From assembly GCA_963854735.1 (NCBI GenBank), contig OY978099.1, positions 1,550,001 through 1,614,000 on the forward strand: 64,000 bases of DNA. Reading direction: 5' to 3'. Source of the stretch: Marvania coccoides (Eukaryota; Chlorophyta; Trebouxiophyceae; Chlorellales; Chlorellaceae). Position 1 is the first letter of the stretch; every line of letters starts with the position of its first letter. Positions 34,926 to 45,854 of this stretch are shown here, one piece after another. Below the pieces are notes generated by a model. It was not told the origin of the DNA. It did no database searches and saw only the letters and a program-made list of their open reading frames with translations. A program made the position numbers and the translations under genes.

Positions 34926-35878
34926 ATGTGGCTTTTTCTCCTCGTGGCCACTTTATGCATAATCAAAGGTGATCAAAACATCATGAAAGCAGCGATGTAA
35001 CGCCTTCAACCTGCATTTATTTATTTAATACTGACATCCAAGCAGTGGCAGCCCGGATCGTTGCCGTTTGTAGAACCTCTCACCACTTCTGCTCGCACTT
35101 TTTCCCCCTCTCCTGCTGCAGCCAGCTGTTTGGACCTCTCAGTGTGGGCAATACTGCAAAATGAAGGCCTAACGGTACGTGGGTAATAGTGGGAGGCGCC
35201 TTCAATAGAAAAAAAACTTTGTTCATCATTTTGCCTGCACACTGCCATTTTTTTGTCACGTTCCCACGTAGTTGATCCCATTTTCTCCTAATGCTGCAAC
35301 CTGGAAATGTGTGCAGATATTCATGGATGCGGCAAGAACGGCAGGATTCGACTCAAGGTTCAACAGCCTTCACTTTCGGGCAACGGTTTTCCCCTTCACA
35401 AATGAGGCATTTCTTGCGTATGCGGCAGCAGTGAACGAAACAACAGAAAAACTCATGTCGGATAGGGCACGCATGCGCCAGCTGTTGAGCTATCACATCA
35501 TTCACAAAGACGTCTTGCTGCGGAAACGGCTACCGCCCTTGCAGACATGGGAAACAGACCTTTTGGGCGCCTGCGTATCGGTGCGATTATTCAATTATCG
35601 CGGTTTCCCTCTCGCTGCAACCGCTAATTAGCAGTTCTGCTCAATCATGATGACCTTTCTTGCAGGTATATACGTCTCGGTATGGCCCCATGCGGGTTAT
35701 GTTTGGTGAGGTGACGCTGAACACAGAGCGCAGCGGATTTGACTTTGACGGGTTTGCCAACGTTGTCACTTCAAACATCAAAACAGTGGTTGATAAGATT
35801 GGTGGGGGGGCGATCATCGGGAAAGCTGTGGTACACATTGTAGACCGCGTCATGGTCCCGCCCAGAGGCGAGGTGTAG
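34926..35878 (+). CDS. Secreted fasciclin (FAS1) domain protein (190 aa)
   Basis: Exons are 34926-34968, 35122-35174, 35317-35580 and 35666-35878, 573 bases in frame. The first exon encodes MWLFLLVATLCIIK, a short signal peptide. The rest is one FAS1 domain: LSVWAILQNEGL, ATVFPFTNEAF (the conserved first box), LLSYHII and a C-terminal box near KAVVHIVDRVMVPP. FAS1 proteins mediate adhesion at the cell surface or wall. No C-terminal membrane or GPI-like tail follows, so it is probably soluble or wall-bound. Exon 1 was chosen for phase and the pyrimidine tract before the exon 2 acceptor (ttttccccctctcctgctgcag). Confidence 0.8.
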
Positions 35879-36377
35879 CTCTTTCCACATTCTCGGCAGT
35901 GGAACTTTTCGTTTTTTTCCACCCTTAGCATTTTATTTTAGTTTCAGAAATAGGCAGCCAGCAATGAAATTTCAGCTTTTCCGATTTTTTCACCCTTTGC
36001 ATTTCAGTTTCAGAAATAGGCACCCAGCAATGAGATTCTAGGATCTCTTCTTTATTCATTATTACTTCAGGATGCTCTTGCTTTCTAATAACCTGATACT
36101 TTTTTTTCTTTTTTTTTTGACGACACAGTTTTTTGCGTTTCACCACATACTTTTCTTCCCACCGCCGCAGCATTGAACCTCCCTCTAGCTTCGCCACAAG
36201 TTGTCTTTTGTTCATTTTTACGTTGGTGCTAACGCCTCACATGAATATATTACTCACATGAATCACATGAATATAATTACTTGTTTCTGCTTACTTCTCT
36301 TGTCTATATTTTCCACCTTAATAATATATAAGTACATCTGTCTATTATTCGATACCATTTAATAAACCTTTATCAAA
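35879..36377. other. Convergent intergenic region with a local direct repeat
   Basis: Two copies of a stretch reading agtttcagaaataggca, c or g, then ccagcaatga lie at about 35940-35970 and 36008-36034. AT-rich, no gene. Confidence 0.6.
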
Positions 36378-37948
36378 TCAAAAGCTTATAAAATTTTTGG
36401 GCTTTTCTTCGGACTTCAATCGAAACTCGTCGGTGTACTGCCGAAGCTGCATCATAAAATCCGCAGATGGCTCCTCCTCAGGGCGCGGTACCGCAGGGAG
36501 GTCCTCCAGCAAAATCTCGCCGGCATAAAACTCGCGCAAGTACAGAAACGACTCCCTGCTGAAATGGTACAGTTCAAAGAAGCAAGAGCTGTCTAAATTT
36601 AAAGCCTGCCGGGGGATGATCGTGCTCCCGCCTGGGTGCTCAGAAAGCCACGTTGTGACGTCCAACACCATCCCATCGATGATCAAAATGCATTCCCCTG
36701 CTGCGTTTCGCTGCTGCACCTCCCCAAACGAGTACCACCGCACCCGAGAGGCGTTATCCCCCATCCGCCGCTGACACCACTCCTGCAGCGACTGCAGGCC
36801 CAGGCGCTGGCTGGCTTCGAGCAGCGGCGGCACCAGGTGCAGCGCGAAAGACGGCGGCTTCCGCCCCGTCGCCTGTGCCTCCAGAAATATGAGAACCCTG
36901 TCAAAAGTGAGGGTATCAACGTCGACAGCGACTTCTCGGCAGCTAGATTCGTCTCTGAGGCTCTTTGTCAGCGCAATGCACGGCCGCAGCAGTTTGCGGT
37001 GGGCAGGGAAGCACTCTTCATCGTTTGTAAGAACGTCTATCAAGTGAGGGCTAGAGCCAGGCGGAGGGCGCTGGAGTGGGGACAGCAGTCGCACCGCTGC
37101 CCTGCTTTGCGCCGCAGCGTCGCCCGCCTCGAGCGCAGTCAAATACACAACGGTGTCCGGCGCGATGATGCCTCTGAAACAGTGGAACCCGATGGCCTCA
37201 GCGCGCGCTTCCTCGTCTAGGCTGTTGCATGCCATAATACGGAGCACAACCATCGCATCGCCAGCTTGCTGATTCTCCTCGTCGCCTTCAGGGGCCGGCA
37301 ACACGCAGATTTGGTTGGCGGCGATCACAATGCCCAAGTAGGCTCTCAAAAATTGCTTGGAAAGTGCTGCAGCGTCGAGATCCAGCGGCGGGGCGTCGGG
37401 TTTTCGTCCGACTGAGCTGACTTCGATTTCAACGTCAACAAGGGAAAACGGGGAGTCGGGGGGGGGTAGTGAAAAGCGCGTTAACGACACAGTGCCACCT
37501 TCCTTGACGTGCCAGTTGATCTGCTGGGCGGCGGTGAGTGCTAGAGAGCCAGGCGGGACGTTGGCTTCTGATTTCGCTGCTCTCACGCCCACAACGCAGT
37601 CGGAACCTTCGGCCAACGTGTAGAACGCTGGGGCGCTGCCTTCGGTCAGGGCTGCCGACGGGTGGACCAGCGCATGGCCTGCAAATTTGGGGTAAATACG
37701 TTTTTTTAAATGAGCAACTTGGCGGCAACGGGAATTTTGAAAACAGAAAAATTCAAGCACAGGCTGCTGGTTTGAACCCTTGCTCAAATTGAATGATTTT
37801 TTTGGTGCTTACTGGAAAATGGATCGGGGTGCGGAACCACCACAGCCTCGAAAGAGTCTTTTTTTTCGTCAAGAAGATTGCATTCCGAATGCGCTCCAGA
37901 GCCGGAAACAAAGCTAATAGGCCCGCGAGCTGTCCAGCTTGGGGACAT
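36378..37948 (-). CDS. NSF-N-like / BTB-like / cytochrome b5 fusion protein (478 aa)
   Basis: Exons are 37948-37813 and 37678-36378 (GT-AG), 1437 bases in frame. Residues about 35-165 resemble the N-domain of NSF (PPGSLALTAAQQINWHVKEG, then alternating beta strands VDVEIEVSSVG and LSKQFLRAYLG). About 245-345 looks like a BTB/POZ fold (IDVLTNDEECFPAHRKLL, VDVDTLTFDRVLIFLEA). About 355-440 is a cytochrome b5 heme domain with both ligand positions present (HPGG at about 393 and the His of ELYHFS at about 416) and the closing FYAGEI. The C-terminal tail is acidic then basic, without a membrane anchor. The combination is unusual. Cytochrome b5 is the firmest call, BTB fair, and NSF-N the weakest. 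Confidence 0.7.
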
Positions 37949-38094
37949 TGTTTGCGAGGAAAAAAGGGTTTACAAAAATAAAACTAGCTTAAAACACAAT
38001 CGAAACTAAGCACCAAAGACTTGGGCGTCGGCAGCCAATGACTAGGATAATGGAAGGGGCTCAAGCTCGGTCCTGCCGCAACTCTACATTGCAC

Positions 38095-38649
38095 TCAGCG
38101 CCGGTCTTGCATAGCTTCAGGATTGCCGCCCCCCTCCTCCGCCCCCTCCTCCTTAAGAATTTCAACGGTTTGATCCTGCATCGTCTTAAAGTTCTTGTCG
38201 CCGCTGCGCTCTGCCTTCACAATAGCCTCGCTGTCGGACGCCAGCACCTCATCCCATCCCGGAGCTTCGTCAGGGATGTGGCTGATGGTCTTCCCACGCA
38301 GGTGCCTCTGCTGTGCCTTCTCCATGACCTGTTTGAAAAAAAAGCAGCGGCGGCGGGCGCCATGTAGAAAAAACTGTGGCTAAGATGCATTTTGTGACAA
38401 TTCGCACAGGCAGTATCTATGGCAACCATCCGGAAAATGTCAGATTTTTCATGGAAGAGCAAATTAAAAAAAAAAAAGGGCCTAAACTAATAATTATGGG
38501 ATTCAAAGTAATTATAAAAAAGAACTCGCCTCAGGGTCGTTATCGCTGACATGGCTGCCCATGCCATAGAGACGAGAGGGGGAGAAAAGTTGGGAGAGCG
38601 GGGCCAGAGCATGCGAGACGCAGACCCCTTTGAGAATTTGAAGGTTCAT
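38095..38649 (-). CDS. Small conserved plant-type SHVSDNDPE protein (117 aa)
   Basis: Exons are 38649-38530 and 38328-38095, 354 bases in frame. The intron has a GC donor (GAG/GCGAGT). The motif SHVSDNDPEVMEK followed later by EAPGWDEVLASDSEA and VKAERSG is familiar from a small uncharacterised protein widespread in plants and algae. The N-terminus (MNLQILKGVCVSHALAPLS) is hydrophobic/basic and could target an organelle. The C-terminus is acidic (EEGAEEGGG). I know the family by sequence but no function. Confidence 0.7.
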
Positions 38650-39227
38650 AGCAGTGAGTGACTGCATGAAGGCTGGCTATAATGCGGGGGGTAGAGCAGA
38701 TATTTTGAATACGCGGTGTCTATAATTGGAAGCACGAGTTTGTTTGAAAGGAAAATTGAGAAAACAGAGACAGAGGGCGGTGGAAATTATTGGCAGCACC
38801 TCAAATTCCCCACCTCGTTTTCAATTTTATTCCTCTAATTATGCTTAATCACTCGAGGAGTGAATTATAGAGATCTCACAAGCAAGCACGCTCCTCTCGG
38901 GAGGGGTTTAAATGTTTATAGAGAAGACGTCTCCAAAGCACAACTAGAAGGCCAACCCCCCAAACATACTTTTAGCAATATTGAAGGGGGAAAAAAGCTT
39001 TGGAGTTGCGGAGGGGTCCATCCTCAGGTGTCCTCGCAGGTGTCTCAGTCGACTCAGTGACTCTCGAAAATGTACACGTCAGCAGTTTGTTTTCAGTTTG
39101 AAAAAAAGAGCAACACAAAAGCAAAAGCATTAATTACTATACAGAAAAAACGATTTGAATGAAAAAAACAAAAAAAGGCTGCTCCGCCTGAGAGTCTCCT
39201 TCTGCTTCCCTCGGCGTCAGCATCATA
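38650..39227. other. Intergenic between small plant-type gene and formin 3' end
   Basis: 578 AT-rich bases. The formin stop is at 39228. No exon is seen. It should contain the formin 3' UTR and the promoter of the 38.6 kb gene. Confidence 0.5.
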
Positions 39228-42200
39228 TTAAGAAAAACTCGTCTTCTCAGCAGAAGATATTTTTGGGGCGACGCTGAAGGGCGTCGTGAATACATCCTCC
39301 TCCTGCTGCCACTGCGTCTCGCTGGTTTCTCTGCCAGAGCCCTGCGGCGTGCTTGCGTCTGGCGCACACTGCCCAATTGTGCCTTCCACAACTTTGGGGG
39401 GCGAACCGTCTTTGCAGGGGCTGGGGCCACCGCAAGAAGGTACCTGTAGCGTGACTGGGGAGGATGGAGAGAATCCCTCGTTGTTCGCCACCGCTGCTGC
39501 CGCAGGCTCTGCAGCGGCGCTGGACTCAGCGGCGGCTGGCTCCGCACCCGCTGCTTCTTCCTTGCCAATTTTAGCAGCGCTGGGCTCCTCTTCCTTTTTC
39601 TCTCCCTCCTCCTTCTCACCCGCTGTGGCTTTGGGTCCGCCGCTCTTTTCCTCCTTCTCCTTTGTTTCCTTCTTCCCAGCGGCAGCAGCCCCGCTGCCGC
39701 CTTTCTTCCCCCGCTTCTTCTCCAGGTCTGCCTTCTTCTTCGCCTCTGCGGCCTCTTTTTCCGCTCGTGCCGCCAAGTCCGTCACCGCCTTGTCCAGCAG
39801 CAGACAGAAGTCGCGCACGATGCGAATCACCTTGATGGGGTCCGCGGGCACGTAATCCTCGCCAAAGTACGCAGAAGTGGCGCGCAGGTCCTCAACCGCC
39901 GCCTTCTCTGCCGCCTCCAGCTCAGCAAACTCCGCAGAGGCGGTGGCATGGAAGGCGGCCATGGCGTCAGCAAAGCGAGCACACGCATCACGCAGCTCCT
40001 CACTGGGCAGTCCGCACGCTCCTCGCGCGGCCTCCGCCTCGTTGCCCACCCGGCGCAAACCCACCCGCAGCTCGCCCAGCATGGCGGTGATGGCGCTGAT
40101 TTGCATGGTGGCAGCAGGCTTCACGTGGGGGAGATGCTGCGCCATGCTGCCCACGTTGGGGTCTGCAGCCATCACCTGCTGCACCACAAACTGCAGTAGC
40201 GAGGTCTTGCGGTCCACTCCCTTGACGTCAGACAGCTTCAGCAGGGTGTCCAGCTTGAACCCGGCCGCCGCGCCGCGCTGGGTGCCGGCGTTCAGGTGGT
40301 TGCCCAGCTCCAGCACAGCCTGCAGAATTTTTAGGAAGGGCTCGCACTCACGTAGCTCTGTGCACGCCGCCTGCAGCAGGCCCAGCTGCTCCTCGCACTG
40401 CAATTTTGAAAAGGCGGTGGGCGATGTAACGGTCAGAAATACACGGGTGCCAGATGCCGAATGCAGCAATTTAGATAATAACGGAAATATTAAAGAACTT
40501 CCAAAAATTAGTATATCCCAATTTCTCACCATGTCTTTTGTGGCGGTGTACGTCCTGGCAAACAGGAGGCAGGCGATGCGCTCTCCCAGGCGGGGCACGT
40601 CCTTAATCTCCGCAAAATAGCGCTCCACTGTGCCCAGCCGACCGGGGTCGCTGAGCCCCTTGTGCTTGGGGTGCCGGCCAGCCAGGTAGGCCTCAATATC
40701 ACGACATTCTGAGTCGTCCGGCACGGCGCGGGACAGTGCCTGCAGCTGCTCCACGCTGAGGGCGCTGTCGTCCATGGCCAGCAGCGCTGCCTTGATCTCT
40801 GCAAACGGCTTGCGAACGCCAGACAATTCGATGCAGATGTTGTGCGCACGGCGGTGCTCCACCAGGCGCACCTCCTCCACCCGCGCGGCAGCCCCCAGGC
40901 GGCGGGTGGCTGCCGATGTCTCCAGAATCTGGAACAGGCTCTCCAGCTCCGAAAAATCGATGCAGGGCTTGGAGGTCCCGGTCGCCTGGCGCCACACTGT
41001 GCCCTCCTGAGCGGCCTTGAGCTTGTCCCAGTGCAGCTGCTTGAGCTTGGGGCGGGGTGGGGCAGCTGGCTTGGGGGGGGATGCCTTTTTGAGGGCCCCC
41101 ATGCCGGGGAGCGGCGGTGGCGGCGGCGCTCCTTTGCTCTTGCCCCCAGGAGGCGGGGGAGGGGGGGGAGGGGCAGCTTTGCCCTTGGCCCCAGGAGGTG
41201 GGGGCGGGGGAGGCGGCGCAGCCTTCATTCCGGGCATGGGCGGCGGTGCCCCCTTCTTGGCTGCCCCAGGAAGAGGCGGGGGAGGGGGTGGCGCCGCTTT
41301 CGTGGCCGCTCCAGGCATGGGAGGGGGCGGAGGGGGCGCAGCCTTCCTCTTGGCAGCTGCTTTAGCACCAGATTCTGCTGCCAAGGCTGCGGGGAGCGGC
41401 GGCGCTGGCGGGGGCGCTGCTTTCTTCGACCTAGGTTCTGCCTCCACGTTTTCGTCCCCGAAGGAAGCCAGCCCGTCGCTGTCGGCGCGCACCGGGCGAG
41501 GGAACCCTTGCAACGCCTGCAGCTGCCGCTCCGCTGCGCGCAGGTCCTTTTCTTGCGCGGCCGCCCGCTGCAGCCGCTTTGCGTGCGCCGCGAGCATCAC
41601 CGCCAGGTCCAGGGGGCTATGCCCTGCGGCGTCCAGCGCCGCTGCATCGCCGTCTGACAGGAGCGGCAGCTCCCCTTGTGCCGCGTCTGCGGCCGCCAGC
41701 AACTGCTGGATGCACACGCCAGAGGGCATGAACCCCGCTGGTCCGCTCACTTCAGATTCCCCACCAGCATCCTCGCTAGCAGCGGCTCCGCTCTCCGTGG
41801 TTGCCGTGAGGATCTCCCCTGTCTGTTCGTCAACATACAGGGTTCGGAATGCTGACATCGCGGAAGGCGACAGCGTCTCAGCCATGGCAGCCAGAGCGCG
41901 GGGTGGCAACAGCGGGCTCACCGTGCCAGCCTCGTCACACTCCACGCCACCGTCGCGCGGTGGGGTGCAGGGAGGGCTGCCTGCGGGGGTGGCATAGACG
42001 GAATTTGTTTGTGACGGCGGCGCTGGCCCTGCACCAGCCAAACGACTGGCACGCCCTGATCGGCCAGGCATCGCCCGCGCTCCCAGGGGCACCAGCGTGC
42101 TGTCGGTCACCATGTGGGTTGACTCCCCCGAAAAATCTTCAGACTTGGCAACGACGCAGTCTGCAGCGTCTGCCAACCTTCCGCCAGGGGGGCGGGAGCG

Positions 42201-44672
42201 AGGAGGCGTCCAGGCGTTCTCGCGGCACTCCGACGCGCTTTCTGCGCCCTGCGCCAACATGCCTTCCAGCGAGATGGCCTCGATGGAGATGGCGGCGCTG
42301 TCGGTGGGTTCATCGCCACCGGCCGCAGCGCCGCTGTAACCAACGCCACTGCCAGAGAATCCAGAGCCTGGGGGCAGAGGGAGGGCGTAACATGGTGCCG
42401 GAGCTCTGACCCTGTGAGCTGCGCCCTGCCGCTGGCGCCCTCCGCCAGCCACACGATGCTGCTGGGGTTGGCCACCATCGTGGCAGCCAAGCTCCTGCTG
42501 CAGCGCTTCGCGCTGCAGCTGGACCGGCCCTGCTTCCCGGGTGCTGCCAAAGGACGCCGAGGGCGCCGCCGGTGGTCGCCTCCCCAGCGGCGAGAAGCAG
42601 GGGTCATAGTTGGTTGCATAGCGAGAAGCTTGCGCCATGCCTGCCAGCGAAGACTGTACCCCGCCTGCAGCCGCGGACCCGTCGGCCCAGCCGCCCTGCT
42701 GGGGCTCCTCCACCTGCAGCTGGCAAGGCCGCGGAATTGCTGGGAACCCAGCTGCGTTGGCGGCAGCAGCGCCAGCTGCCAGAGCTCCAAGACCTGGAAC
42801 ATGGGCCGCGTGCGGACCCCCCGTGTAGTTTCCCACGCCAGAGTGCTCAGCATCGCTGGAGTACACGCTGTCAACGCTGTAGCTATCTAAAGCGCCATCA
42901 GAAGAATGCGCTGCAGCAGCCGCGCCGGCATCGCTGCCTCCCCATCGCTGCAGGGGAGCATGATGGCCACCAGGGCGCTGCACCTGCTGCTGCTGCTGCG
43001 TCAGGCCAGACCAAGGGACGTAGTACGGCTGCGGCCCGCAGCTGCTGCCGTCGCTCAGAGGGCTGGGCTGGGACGGCGGCAGCTCTGCCGGCGTCCACCG
43101 CTGCTGCTGGGGCACCCCGCTTCTCGCGCTCGCCCTCACATCTCTGCCGCCCTCTAGAATGGGAGCCGCAGCGAAGCTGCCGGAGGCCAAGGCAGCGGAG
43201 CGTCCAGGCACAAACGTCGTCGACCGCCTGCCCACCATCGCCATGCTTTGATCCACTTCGTGGTTGCCGCCCTCTCCCGGCAGCATCGCAGGCGTCCACT
43301 CCGCCTTCTCCACCCTCCCCAGGGGCTTCACCTTCTCGTTGAGGCCAGGGGGCCGCCAGGGAGACCGCACCGACGCCGGCTTGGTGGCATGGCCGTGGTG
43401 GGTGCTGCCACGATCTTTAGCTCTCAGCTCAATCTGCCGCAGCAGCGTGTCAGGGAGGTCAACGTTCAACCCCAGACGGTTGGATCGGCCGTCGACGGTC
43501 GCCCCAGCGCCGCCGCTGGCCCGCCCAGAGCTTGTCGAAGGGGCGCTGCCCGCCGAGCGAGCGCCCGGAAACAGAGCGCCAGAGGGCCTCCAGGACTGCC
43601 GCAGCCAAGCGCGTGGGCTGGAGCCACCACTGATGTTGGACTGCAGCGGCCTGCGCGAGGGCAGGGTGGTGATGGGGTTGACGATCGGCTGAGGGCCACC
43701 GCCGATGGAGGCGGGCGGGGTGCAGTGCTCGTCGCGAGGAGCGGCACTGGATCGGTCAGCGATGCCGTCTTTCTTGACGATCAGGCGCCTCACACGGTCC
43801 TGCAGCAGCTGCTGCCGCCGCTCGTCGGGCAGGGCGTCTCCAAAGATGCGCGGGTAGTCGCTGCAGTTATTGCGTAGAAAAGGAAATTTCGGTGAATAAG
43901 TACTTCAAATGAAATGCAAGTGTCACGAAAAGATGCCTGTAAATGAGACGAAATAATATATACATGGTAATAACTCACTCGATGAGGTACTTGACGCACT
44001 CCACCGCAGAGGCGGTGAGGCCAGCAGCTCCGCTGCTGCCGTTGCGCAGCCGGTCAGGCCGCAGCAGCGCAGGGCCCACCGCCTGTGACAGGCCGTCCAG
44101 GGAGCAAGTGTCGGAGAAGGCTGCGAGGCGCTTGAGGTAGCGCAGGAAGCGCTGCAGCAGCGCCTTGCGGCGGGGCGGCAGGCGGTTGACGAGATGTGCA
44201 GCGACGGAAAAGCGAACCAGGTCGTTGCCGGCCTGCAAGAAGGGCGCAACCAGGCCGGAAGCTTCCTCTGCGCTCAGCAGATCTACGCGCTGCAGGCTGC
44301 GCAGCGCCACTGCTGTGACCGCCCTGGGGTCGAGGGGCGGCAGTGGCACACGAGGGTCTGGAGGACCGGAGGACAGGAGTTTCTGGGCGCGGGCGCACTC
44401 CGCCGACTCCCAGCTGGCCATGAACAGCGCCGGCGCAGTGGTGGGCTCGACTGCAAAAAAGACGAGAGGGTGGTTGCTGAGGGCGGCAAGCGAGCGGTCA
44501 GAAGGGAGAGTTAAATGAGAGAGTGCGCGCGCTCACCTTTGGTTTCCAAGTACTCTAAAGCAGAACAAAATGTGGCAATTGCAGCCGCGCTGGTCGACTG
44601 CAACTCGCGGTCGTGGCCATCGTTCATCTTGAAATTTTTGCCGAGGGCAGCGAGGCACTCAGCATGCTCCAT
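39228..44672 (-). CDS. Formin with RhoGAP-like N-terminus (1702 aa)
   Basis: Exons are 44672-44537, 44450-43979, 43860-40530 and 40397-39228, 5109 bases in frame. Residues about 46-205 resemble a RhoGAP fold (LVRFSVAAHLVNRLPP, ALLQRFLRYLKRLAAFSD, LSQAVGPALLRPD), but the G-I/L-F-R arginine-finger motif is missing. About 800 Ser/Gly/Ala-rich residues follow, then a polyproline FH1 (about 1010-1130, runs of 5-8 Pro) and an FH2 domain (about 1141-1500) opening LKQLHWDKL and including ELGNHLNAGTQRG. The tail is Lys/Glu-rich. Formins nucleate and elongate actin filaments. Formins joined to RhoGAP-like domains are known as class III in mosses and lycophytes. The last intron (132 bases) is a multiple of three and has no stop in frame. 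Confidence 0.9.
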
Positions 44673-45854
44673 CCAAGAAGATGCAATTTTATGCGATGAC
44701 GGGGGTCAGTTGATTGCAGGGCTGGCTGCTGGTAATGCTTTTTGACATTCAGTTAGTTGAAGACGTTGATTATAATTTATTCTTGAGGGGTGCGTGGCTG
44801 TCGGACCGCGTCTGAATAGGGGTCCTTATTGCGAAACTGATGTTTTTATTCTATGAAACAGAGACGAGAAAGACATCGCTGCAATTGATGCAATTAAAAA
44901 TTTGGCGCTGTTGTTAAAAATAAACGCAAAATTTGAGGCTATTTCTATAATTGTCAATTGATTACCATTATTAAAAATCACTCTGGACATGTAGCACAGC
45001 GCAGCATTTTTATTCCATGGCAATTTTTCCGCAAAACAATTAATTCCAATTTCGAGGTTCTGCAAGATTCTTTGCACTCCCGCTGCAAGGAAAAAATTTC
45101 CTGTGCGTAATGAAACTGCATGTTTGGAATCCAGTTGCGAATTTGATAGGGGTGCCGACGGGCCTTTTCCCCCGCTGCCGCCCACTTGCATGCATTTTGG
45201 TCCCGGTGATCATGTGGCGGTGGCCATCTCGCATTCGTCAACACAGTTTTTCGTTCTGCAATCATTATGCACCGAGCCATCTTATGCCTTAGGGGATGCT
45301 CCTACGAAAGACCTTCCTTATCGATTAATTTTAGTCGACGTCCTTGGTCTGGTATTGCGCTGGAAGGGTCAAGGTCACACACGCGTGATAAACCCAAGAA
45401 GCTGCATTCTACTCTGAATGCATGCACAACAAGCGCTGCAGATACTGAATATAACTCTGCGGTGACTTCACCGCTTGCCGCCTTAATTATTTTTTCATGT
45501 GTTTCTTCTAAATTCTACTCCGCAGCAATGCTGCCGGGACAAGAGAGCACAGCAGCGATCCGAGTAGGCCGTTTCCTCGATATTGCTTTCAAAAAAACTC
45601 GCGCCCACATGCGAGAGAGGCTTATGTGCCGATCTGTGAGGACCGCGTCCCATCATGACGGTGACCGGCACATTTGATATGGAACGCGGATGCGGTCCTT
45701 CTGCTGTGGGGGGTTAAATTGCAAAAGGCAATTTTAGTAACTCTAGCTCCGAAGGTTTCAATTCAAAGATCCACAAAGCACAAGGTTCAGTTACTCTTGC
45801 CCCTCTCCAATCAAATTTTGGTTTATTTTCGTTGTCGGCTCTGCAATCTCCGGA
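44673..45854. promoter_or_regulatory. Divergent intergenic region, formin / secreted paralog A
   Basis: 1182 bases between divergent starts. Small frames exist at 45103-45417 and 45267-45677 but lack exon composition, splice support or any recognisable motif. Both promoters should lie here. Confidence 0.4.

Noticed and set aside
37740..37790. Possible tRNA T-arm (GGTTCAAACC on the minus strand)
   Set aside because: The flanking bases do not form a T stem, acceptor or D arm, and it lies inside a spliced intron.
41017..41997. 326-codon Gly/Ala-rich frame antisense to the formin
   Set aside because: It is the complement of the polyproline FH1 and upstream region.
42364..42420. Possible small intron in formin exon 3
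   Set aside because: The stretch between donor- and acceptor-like sites is only about 43 bases and the frame is open, so it was kept as coding.
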